Position numbers and translations under genes: made by a program. A model generated the notes under the pieces. The model was not told the origin of the DNA, searched no databases, and saw nothing but the letters and a program-made list of their open reading frames with translations. From Corynebacterium pseudogenitalium (GTDB lineage: Bacteria > Actinomycetota > Actinomycetes > Mycobacteriales > Mycobacteriaceae), in assembly GCF_024453815.1 (NCBI RefSeq), contig NZ_CP072934.1, forward strand, positions 2,046,001 through 2,110,000: a stretch of 64,000 nucleotides of DNA, read 5' to 3'. Positions 55,343 to 62,443 of the stretch are shown one piece after another. Position 1 is the first letter of the stretch. Every line of letters begins with the position of its first letter.

Positions 55343-56734
55343 TTAGCAGGCGTTGATCTGGTCAAGGCGGACGCTATGGTCGGCGACCTCGGTAACGAGT
55401 TCAGCGTCGTGGGTGATGACAATGACGACGGCACCAGTGTCAGCGAGTTTACGCATTACTCGGGAAATCGCGACAAGGTGCTTGTAGCCAACACCGGACG
55501 TGGGTTCGTCGAAGATGTAAACTTTCTTGTTCGCAGCAAGCGCTGTAGCAATAACCAGGCGTTGGCGCTGCCCGCCAGAGAGTGCTTGGGGATGGTCAGC
55601 CTCGTGGTCGGCAAGGTCGAGTTCTTCAAGGATCGCGTGGGCATCGATGTGTTGCTTTTCGGCTTTGGTCGTGCCGAGCGTGACTTCGTCGATGACGGTA
55701 TCTGAGAACAACTGTCGGGTAGGGTCTTGCATCACAAGGTAGGCGTCACGGCTGGGGAATTTTTGTCCATTGAGTGTGATGGATGCGTGTTTGGCTTTTT
55801 CTAGTCCGCAAACAATGCGTGCCAGGGTTGATTTCCCTGAACCGCACGGGCCGAGGAGCGCTGTGATTTTCCCTGCCGGAAACAACACGTGGTTAATATT
55901 GAGGACTGTGTTTCCGTGGCGGTAGGCAAAGGTGAGGTTGCTGATCTCCAGCCCCTCCCCTGCCGGTTCCGGAAGTTGTGGCATAGGCACAGTTACTAGG
56001 GATCGCAGTCCAAGCTGTTTGCGCTCCTCATCCGAGGTAGCGTAGAACTCTTCGCCGGTTGCGGTGAGGACGATGTTGCCTTTATCGAAGTAGTAGACAC
56101 GGTCAGCGATCCCGGAAAGAAAACTTAGCCGGTGTTCAGCAATGATGATCGTGTGTCCATCAGCTTTGAGCCTGGCGATGAGTGTGGCGAGTTGGCCGAT
56201 AAGATCAGCTGATAGGTTCGCGGTCGGCTCGTCAAAGACGATCAGCGACGTGTTGTTGCACATGGCGACGGCGCAGGCCACGCGTTGCATCTGCCCGCCC
56301 GACAGCTGTGTGACGCGGGATTCCAACAGGTCGGCGATACCTAACTCGGCTGCAACCTCGTCAATGCGGGCACAGATCTCCTGCGGGGCGCGGCCGAGAT
56401 TTTCTGGGCCGAAGGCGAGTTCTTGGCGCACGTGAGTGGTGTAGAACTGGGTGCGTGGGTTTTGAAACACTGTCGAACAGTGGTGGGCAAGCTCTGATAG
56501 ATCTACTCGTGCCACGTCAATGTCGTCGACTGTGACGCTTCCGGTAAGGTCGCCGTCGTGAAAGTGTGGGATGAGCCCGTTAAACAGCCGTAACGCGGTG
56601 GTCTTCCCCGATCCCGATGCGCCACACAGCAAGGTGACGGTTCCGGGTGTGATGGTGATGGTTGCGTCATTGATTGAGGGGTGGTCTGCTCCTCGATAGG
56701 TGAAGGTGACGCCGGTGGCTTGGGTTATTGTCAT
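55343..56734 (-). CDS. ECF transporter ATPase, two fused NBDs (EcfA)
   Basis: 463 aa from ATG 56734, overlapping the EcfT stop by four bases. Two ATP-binding domains lie in one chain: the first with GASGSGKTT (near 40), LSGGQMQR and DEPTANL; the second with GPCGSGKST (near 295), LSGGQRQR and DEPTSGV. It powers the ECF-type importer formed with the T and S components encoded just upstream. The substrate is set by the S subunit. Last gene of the five-gene operon. Confidence 0.94.
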   Translation of the reverse strand: MTITQATGVTFTYRGADHPSINDATITITPGTVTLLCGASGSGKTTALRLFNGLIPHFHDGDLTGSVTVDDIDVARVDLSELAHHCSTVFQNPRTQFYTTHVRQELAFGPENLGRAPQEICARIDEVAAELGIADLLESRVTQLSGGQMQRVACAVAMCNNTSLIVFDEPTANLSADLIGQLATLIARLKADGHTIIIAEHRLSFLSGIADRVYYFDKGNIVLTATGEEFYATSDEERKQLGLRSLVTVPMPQLPEPAGEGLEISNLTFAYRHGNTVLNINHVLFPAGKITALLGPCGSGKSTLARIVCGLEKAKHASITLNGQKFPSRDAYLVMQDPTRQLFSDTVIDEVTLGTTKAEKQHIDAHAILEELDLADHEADHPQALSGGQRQRLVIATALAANKKVYIFDEPTSGVGYKHLVAISRVMRKLADTGAVVIVITHDAELVTEVADHSVRLDQINAC

Positions 56735-57417
56735 AGGACGATTCTCCATATCGCGAAACCGATAACGATGAGCAGAATGACTGCGTCGATCACACGGAAT
56801 TTCACGACCGTGACTGAGGTGGGCTTTGCGGTTCCGCCCAGTCCGCGCACGAGGGCGGCCGATGCCAGTTCGTCCCCGCTGCGTACCACGGTCGATAGCA
56901 GCGGGATTGTGAAGTACTGGGCCGCGCGCAGGGAAAGCGCGGACATGCCGCGTAGTTTCATCGCATCTGAGATCGCTTTAACCTCGTGGCCGATCACAGG
57001 CAGCACACGTAAGGCAACCGAGATTGGGATCGTGAAACAGGTTGGGATTCGTGAGCTGGCGAGTGCTTTTTGCAAGGTGGCGGGTCGGATCACGCCGATC
57101 GCGTAGGCTCCCATTCCTGCGCTGACACTGAATCGCCACATCCACTGCAAAAACAGCACGAGGAACGCGCTGACCGTTGACTTCCACACCAGTGGTATCA
57201 CGAAGACGAGCCCGCCGAGGACCGCAAACGTGGCCAGGTAGACGGCCACCCAGCTCGGGCGCACGAGCGTGTTGGGGTTGATCGCAGCGCTCGCCAGCAT
57301 CACGGCGGCGAATCCGCCCAGAGCACACACGAACCACGGCGAGTAGGCACTGTAGATCGTGGTGGAGACGATGACGAGCGCTACGATAATCGTGCGCGGG
57401 TCGGGAAGTTTAGACAA
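56731..57417 (-). CDS. ECF transporter transmembrane component (EcfT)
   Basis: 228 aa if the TTG at 57417 is used, overlapping the S-component stop by eight bases; a TTG at 57471 would overlap it more. Five to six helices and the EcfT coupling helices with the x-R-G signatures (AMKLRGM and ALVRGLGG) are present. It couples the ATPases to the substrate-binding S subunit in the membrane. The start is uncertain. Confidence 0.88.
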   Translation of the reverse strand: MSKLPDPRTIIVALVIVSTTIYSAYSPWFVCALGGFAAVMLASAAINPNTLVRPSWVAVYLATFAVLGGLVFVIPLVWKSTVSAFLVLFLQWMWRFSVSAGMGAYAIGVIRPATLQKALASSRIPTCFTIPISVALRVLPVIGHEVKAISDAMKLRGMSALSLRAAQYFTIPLLSTVVRSGDELASAALVRGLGGTAKPTSVTVVKFRVIDAVILLIVIGFAIWRIVL

Positions 57418-58006
57418 GACCGGCCCGTTCAAAGTGCTTACGCGCCACCCTGGTTCCCAACAGACCAGCAAGCCAGCCCACGATGAGCATCACAACGAAG
57501 AAGCCCAACAGAATCGGAATCGTGACAACCTGCGCCATCTTCGCGGCATACTCGGCGCCCATTTGTTCGGCGATCTGCGACATATATGCGTCTTGGTCCA
57601 TAAATAGCGGCATCCACGGGGAAACATAGATCGGCAGAATAAACAGTGCGTATGCCAGCGGAACGCGAACCTTCACGCTCTTCGGCCCCTTGGTAATGAC
57701 TAGGTCGGCGAGCAGGCCGAATACAGCGGCCACCGCGATTCCCCCTACCCAGTGGCCGGTCACGAAGAAGAGGATTTCGATGATAATCAGCATGATTGTC
57801 AATGCCCCCATCTTCGGAGTGCGTGCTGTGAACAGCGCAAAGACGATGCCGTTAACGAGAATAGAAAGCAAGAAGCCGGCATACATGGCGGCGGGGATGA
57901 ACCCGAGCATTCCGAATGCAAACACGATGACGAACATCAAGGCGGTGAAGACGCCAATGTTGATGAAGTCGCGCGTGTTGAGGCGCGAGGATGTAGGCGT
58001 AGACAT
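57410..58006 (-). CDS. ECF S component, MptD/Trep_Strep family
   Basis: 198 aa from ATG 58006 with AAAGGA eight bases upstream. The N-terminus LNTRDFINIGVFTALMFVIVF and five to six hydrophobic helices are typical of the MptD/Trep_Strep S-subunit family. It should bind the transported molecule. Ligand unknown; its place behind a DtxR box suggests a metal- or siderophore-related compound. Confidence 0.87.
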   Translation of the reverse strand: MSTPTSSRLNTRDFINIGVFTALMFVIVFAFGMLGFIPAAMYAGFLLSILVNGIVFALFTARTPKMGALTIMLIIIEILFFVTGHWVGGIAVAAVFGLLADLVITKGPKSVKVRVPLAYALFILPIYVSPWMPLFMDQDAYMSQIAEQMGAEYAAKMAQVVTIPILLGFFVVMLIVGWLAGLLGTRVARKHFERAGLV

Positions 58007-58040
58007 AGTTTTTCCTTTCATGTGCTTATACGTGCTGTGT

Positions 58041-59789
58041 TTAGACGAGTTGCCATCCAGCTGCGTTGATGCGTTCTTGCCAGAAATCGCGGTATTGACC
58101 CGGCTGGTTGACCAGCTCGTCGTGGCACCCGCGCTGGGCGATACGCCCATCGTGGGAGAGCACAATGATTTGGTCAGCTTGGCGAATGGTTTCAAGTTTG
58201 TGGGCGATGACAATTAGTGTGGAGTGCTTACGCAGCTCGTTCATCGCCGCAACAATGTTGGCTTCATTTTCCGCGTCCAACGCGCTGGTGGCCTCATCGA
58301 ACAGCACGATCGGGGCTTTCTTCACCAAGGCGCGAGCGATGGACACTCGTTGGCGTTCCCCACCTGACAGTGCACGCCCGCCAGCACCCGCCAATGAATT
58401 CCAGCCGTCTGGGAGGCGGTTGACAATTTCCGTCACGCCCGACAGCTCAGCGGCCCACCTGATTTCTTCATCAGTAGCTTCGGGATTGCCAAGGCGAATG
58501 TTGGCTTCGAGAGTGTCGTTGAATAAGTAGACGTCTTGGAAGACCAGAGATATCTGGCGCATCAAATCTTCGGTGGTCTGCTCGCGCACGTCCACTCCGC
58601 CAACGCGCACGCTGCCGGACTGCACATCCCAGAAACGTGCAACCATCCGGGCGATCGTCGTCTTCCCGCACCCAGATGGACCAACCAGGGCACACATGCC
58701 GCCTTGCGGGACATGGAAGGACATATCGTGCAGCACCGGGGTGTCCGGATCGTAGCTGAAGGTGACGTCCTCGAAACGAACATCACCAGGTGCCCTCACT
58801 GGTGTAGAGGCATCGGGTTCGGACAGTTCGGGGGCATCCATGACCTTGTCGACGTGGTTCATCTGCTGGCGGCGTTCTTCCAGCCCGGTCATGCAGCCAC
58901 CGATGTCTTGGAGCATGGTGGTGAACCGCAGGCACATGCCGATTGTGACCACGGCGTTCAGCGCATTCATTTGCCCGCCGAGGGCGAGTTGGGCGGTCAG
59001 CCAGATCATTATCACGACGAGGGCTTGGACGAACATTCCATTAATCAGGTTCGCTAATGTTTCGATCCACAATGCTTTGCGGCTTTTGCGGTCAGCCTGT
59101 TTGAATGCCCGATCAAGGGCCGGGTAGTCGTCGGCGACATGGCAGGAGCGCAGCGCGCCTTGGCAGGTGGCGAATTCGACCATGCGAGCCGCCAATTCTG
59201 ACTCAGCTGGTTCGGAAACCTGCTTACCTTTATCAAGAAGCACGCGGGAGATATGGAGGAAGGCGAGCATGATCGGGAACGCGATCGTCAAGGTCAGTCC
59301 CAGCCGCCAATCCCAGAACCAGGTTCCCACAGTGATCACCAGCACGGCTGAGAGTTTTTGGACGAGGGAGAAAATGAAGTGCGCCGCCGACTCGCCCAAG
59401 TTCATCATTTCCTGGGTGACCATGCGCGACAGTCGGCCAGAGCTACCCGAATCGAACACTCCCAACGGTAGGCGGGCTACTTTGTTACCTATTGCGTGGT
59501 GGACGTCGTGAATGAACCCGAGCGCGCCAATATAGCCGGTGCGCATGCCATAAAACTCGGTGCCTACACCCGCTACCGAGATCACCGCCAAGGCGATGAG
59601 CCAGCCCCAAAACGATAACCCCCACACCGGCATTCCGGTCGCTAGGGCACTTGCTGCGGGAAGCAGAATCAGCAGGGCAAAGCCGTGACACAGTCCTGAG
59701 ACCGCACCCCACGCTTGACCGACCGAGAGGTCACGCCACGAGGCGGGTTCCATCAAACGCTTAAAGCGTGGCAGCAATAGTTGATTCAT
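58041..59789 (-). CDS. Exporter-fold ABC transporter subunit 2 (YbtQ/IrtB-like)
   Basis: 582 aa. An N-terminal six-helix membrane domain (about 1-310) is fused to an ATPase: Walker A GPSGCGKTT (near 370), LSGGERQRVSIARAL (near 472), Walker B IVLFDEATSALDAE. It pairs with the upstream gene, which it overlaps by four bases (ATGA). Heterodimers of this kind (YbtPQ, IrtAB) import ferric siderophores despite their exporter fold. There is no siderophore-interaction domain. Confidence 0.9.
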   Translation of the reverse strand: MNQLLLPRFKRLMEPASWRDLSVGQAWGAVSGLCHGFALLILLPAASALATGMPVWGLSFWGWLIALAVISVAGVGTEFYGMRTGYIGALGFIHDVHHAIGNKVARLPLGVFDSGSSGRLSRMVTQEMMNLGESAAHFIFSLVQKLSAVLVITVGTWFWDWRLGLTLTIAFPIMLAFLHISRVLLDKGKQVSEPAESELAARMVEFATCQGALRSCHVADDYPALDRAFKQADRKSRKALWIETLANLINGMFVQALVVIMIWLTAQLALGGQMNALNAVVTIGMCLRFTTMLQDIGGCMTGLEERRQQMNHVDKVMDAPELSEPDASTPVRAPGDVRFEDVTFSYDPDTPVLHDMSFHVPQGGMCALVGPSGCGKTTIARMVARFWDVQSGSVRVGGVDVREQTTEDLMRQISLVFQDVYLFNDTLEANIRLGNPEATDEEIRWAAELSGVTEIVNRLPDGWNSLAGAGGRALSGGERQRVSIARALVKKAPIVLFDEATSALDAENEANIVAAMNELRKHSTLIVIAHKLETIRQADQIIVLSHDGRIAQRGCHDELVNQPGQYRDFWQERINAAGWQLV

Positions 59790-61573
59790 CGTGTCATCTC
59801 CTCACATGCACCTTGGGCAAGAAGTGCCTGATAGTGCGCATTACCCAACAGCTCGTCGTGTTTACCGACCACAGCAATGCGCCCGCGTTCCATGACGACA
59901 ATCTGATCCGCGCCCCTGATCGAGGCCAACCGGTGGGCGATCACAATCACGGTTCTGCCTTTGGCAAGAGTCGAGAGAGCTTGTTGAATTTTCGATTCCG
60001 ATTCCGGGTCCGCCATCGCCGTCGCCTCGTCCAGCACCAACACTGGGGCATCAACCATGAGCGCCCGGGCGATCGCGATACGGGCTGCCTGCCCGCCCGA
60101 AACGTGGGTGTCCTCCCCCAACACGGTGTCGTAACCATCTGGCAGGCTCATGATGAACTCGTCGATCTGCGCGGCTCTCGCCGCCTGTCGCACCTGATCC
60201 AAGGTTGCGTCTGGCGCGCCCAGGGCAATGTTGTTGTGGATGGTGTCGCGAATAAGCTGTGCATCTTGCAAGACGAACGCGACCGTCGAATACAACAAAT
60301 CCTGGGAAATGCTCTTTAGATCAACCCCGCCGATAGTGATCGTGCCAGCGTCCGGGTCATCGAAGCGGGCAATTAAACTCGCCAACGTCGACTTCCCCGC
60401 ACCCGACGGGCCAACCAGCGCGGTCACCGTGCCTGCCGGAATGCTCAGGCTCACCTCGTCTAATGCCTGGGTGTCGTCATAGGCATACGACACACCCCGA
60501 ATCTCGATATCATGACCGTGTGGTGTCTGTGGCGCATCGGGCTGACTCAACGCTGGTAGCTCCATGACGTTCACCAGCCTCACTGCCGCAGACCCTGCGA
60601 GCTGGTACGACCAGGCGATGGTTGCGACTGCCATCAACGCTCCCGGCAGCACCAAGGCGATCAACGTCGTCGTTATCACCTCGTAGATGCTCACCCAACC
60701 GGCGTTCATCATCAACGCGCCACCGCCAAGGTTCACGATCAACAACACCGGGATCGACACCCACGAAAATGAGGCGACCGACATCGACACCAGCGGCATA
60801 CACCACGCCCGGTAGAACTTAGAAAACTCGTTAGCCGCATCTAAATAGGCTTTATGTGCTTGGCCGACCTTGCCGAATGCTTTCACCACTGAGATACCGG
60901 CAACGAACTCGGCCATCGTTGCCGAAACCTGAGCGAGCTTGGTGTCCATTTGTGCGGTCTTCTCATTCATCCCACGCATCGACATGCCATACATGCCCAC
61001 ATAAATCGGAATCGTCGCAATCGACAGCAGAGCGAGCCGCCAATCCACCACAAACGCATACACCAACAAGGCGAGCGGGGATACGATCGCGTTCAGTTTC
61101 TCAATCGGCCCGTGCGCGATCACTGTATGCACCGTGGCCGTATCATCCTGAATGGTCTTGCGGATCTTCCCCTCACCCTCGCGGGTAAACCACGACAGCG
61201 GAGCAGTCGACATTCGGGCGGCAATTTGCCGACGCATCTGATTACGCAACGACAGGTCAATAAAATGCGTCACGCCCAATGCAACAAAATATAAGGTCAA
61301 CCGGGCCATGTATGCGCTGACGAGGAGCATGACGATCCAGTTCACCCGCGCCGGGTCCACCTGGTCTTGCATAAGTTCTCTGCCAAGCTCCACCAGAGCC
61401 ACATACGGGGCAATAGCCAACACGCCTGAGAGAAAAGCCAAAACCTGCGCGATAAACAGTTTGCCTTTCACCGGCTGCGATAGCTGACGGATCGCGTTCT
61501 GGCCAGCGACAGATTTTTCCTTCGCGGACCCATACTCACCGTCAACAACCTGATCCGTTACACTATCGTTCAC
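59786..61573 (-). CDS. Exporter-fold ABC transporter subunit 1 (YbtP/IrtA-like)
   Basis: 595 aa from GTG 61573 with AAGGA upstream. Six-helix membrane domain, then ATPase with GPSGAGKST (near 387), VSGGQAARIAIARAL (near 489) and Walker B LVLDEATAMADPESE. The AMAD in place of SALD is usual in the siderophore-importing subgroup. First gene of the operon; a DtxR box lies 17 bp upstream of its start. Expected role: heterodimeric uptake of a ferric siderophore, or handling of a product passed to or from the ECF module. Confidence 0.9.
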   Translation of the reverse strand: MNDSVTDQVVDGEYGSAKEKSVAGQNAIRQLSQPVKGKLFIAQVLAFLSGVLAIAPYVALVELGRELMQDQVDPARVNWIVMLLVSAYMARLTLYFVALGVTHFIDLSLRNQMRRQIAARMSTAPLSWFTREGEGKIRKTIQDDTATVHTVIAHGPIEKLNAIVSPLALLVYAFVVDWRLALLSIATIPIYVGMYGMSMRGMNEKTAQMDTKLAQVSATMAEFVAGISVVKAFGKVGQAHKAYLDAANEFSKFYRAWCMPLVSMSVASFSWVSIPVLLIVNLGGGALMMNAGWVSIYEVITTTLIALVLPGALMAVATIAWSYQLAGSAAVRLVNVMELPALSQPDAPQTPHGHDIEIRGVSYAYDDTQALDEVSLSIPAGTVTALVGPSGAGKSTLASLIARFDDPDAGTITIGGVDLKSISQDLLYSTVAFVLQDAQLIRDTIHNNIALGAPDATLDQVRQAARAAQIDEFIMSLPDGYDTVLGEDTHVSGGQAARIAIARALMVDAPVLVLDEATAMADPESESKIQQALSTLAKGRTVIVIAHRLASIRGADQIVVMERGRIAVVGKHDELLGNAHYQALLAQGACEEMTR

Positions 61574-61589
61574 GTAAACACCATCCTTA

Positions 61590-61608
61590 TTAGGTAAGTC
61601 TAACCTTA
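61590..61608 (-). promoter_or_regulatory. DtxR box controlling the ABC-ECF operon
   Basis: TTAGGTAAGTCTAACCTTA matches the 19-bp DtxR/IdeR consensus at 16 or so positions. It sits 17 bp before the first gene, so the operon should be repressed when iron is plentiful. Confidence 0.88.
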
Positions 61609-61658
61609 CTCGCTTTCTGGGAGGTGTACCTAACCGTGCACATCAACCGATACGAGCA

Positions 61659-61880
61659 TCACCCTTTCAAGGCCATGCTTACCTGTTCACCGGTGCGGAA
61701 TACCAACCGGATCGTATCCTCGTCTACGATGGCGTGGTCAATGAGTGCGCTCCACTCTACATCTGTAAGAACGAAGGCTCTTGGGCTGGAAGTTTGCTGC
61801 GCCCGCGAAATGGGTTCGCACCGATCAAGCACTTCAGGACTGTCCAACACGAACCTGAAGCAAGTCCATCTACTGCTCAA
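61659..61880 (-). pseudogene. Possible remnant of a large serine recombinase C-terminus
   Basis: A minus-strand frame of 73 codons ends DVEWSALIDHAIVDEDTIRL then VFRTGEQVSMALKG. The pattern W-(x)-LID-x-x-x-V-(x)-DxIxxxFxxG resembles the last segment of large serine recombinases. No catalytic domain is present. A plus-strand frame over the same DNA is an alternative. The rest of 61574-62443 has no gene: DtxR box, subterminal repeat, inverted repeat, a terminator-like hairpin and palindromes. Confidence 0.3.
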
Positions 61881-62160
61881 GAGTACGAAACACTCACAGA
61901 GTTAATTCTCGAAACGCTCAATCAAGCCGGTATTGAAACACTCCGTGCCCTCCAACCACTAGCTGAAAGCGATGACACCCCCTAACCAGATACCCGCTAA
62001 CGCAAGCCCACCCGCAGATCCCCTTGGCTTCAAACGGACGCCACCCCCAGTGGGCGTTACAGCGATGACTGCCGGATCGCCGAACCTCCAGCGAAGTAGC
62101 GAGCAGTCTCAAAAACAGCTAAATCCCAGCTCAACAGGGGTTTAGTGACTCATGCGGCTT

Positions 62161-62177
62161 TTATCATTTTCGACGTC
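62161..62177 (-). repeat. Right 17-bp inverted repeat of the iron-transport segment
   Basis: The complement reads GACGTCGAAAATGATAA, the same as 55198-55214, in inverted orientation 6.95 kb away. No target-site duplication is evident next to either copy. Confidence 0.9.
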
Positions 62178-62189
62178 TAAGCCTCCACT

Positions 62190-62212
62190 AACACCCCTTT
62201 TGCAGGGGTGTT
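62190..62212 (+). terminator. Terminator-like hairpin at the right end of the segment
   Basis: Stem AACACCCC/GGGGTGTT with a 7-nt loop is followed by TACGTTTGCCGTTTTT. No plus-strand gene clearly precedes it, so its role is uncertain. Confidence 0.45.
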
Positions 62213-62246
62213 TACGTTTGCCGTTTTTGAGGTGGGCGGAGACGCG

Positions 62247-62336
62247 AGTGACAAAAGACGCAACCCGAAAAAGTAGGGTCGACATAACTGCAGGTCACAA
62301 AATGGATAGCCAATAAGAGATGCGTCTTTTGTCACT
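62247..62336. repeat. Perfect 16-bp inverted repeat with 58-nt loop
   Basis: AGTGACAAAAGACGCA at 62247-62262 is repeated inverted at 62321-62336. The loop carries a GTCGAC...TGCAGGTCA stretch like the one near 21242. Confidence 0.75.
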
Positions 62337-62352
62337 GGCGCAACGGGACGCG

Positions 62353-62427
62353 CACCAGATTCCGGCGTTTCGGCGAGCGTCCCAGCATTTCGCCCAGGTA
62401 GCGCGCCTCGCGGGAGGGAATTTGGCG
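62353..62427. repeat. 74-75-nt structured repeat, copy 5
   Basis: Arms CACCAGATTCC and GGAATTTGGCG. Inner stem GGCG/CGCC replaces GGGTTTT/AAAACCC of other copies, a compensatory change that keeps pairing. It lies 17 bp after the VanW gene end. Confidence 0.75.
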
Positions 62428-62443
62428 CACGAGGAACAGGCAC

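Noticed and set aside
61734-61985. Plus-strand frame of 83 codons opposite the recombinase-like remnant
   Set aside because: No start signal and no recognised family. It may be the non-coding strand of the remnant, but the choice between strands is not secure.
55120-62177. Classical tRNA-site integrative island
   Set aside because: No duplicate of the tRNA 3' end was found at the right side, and no intact integrase is present.
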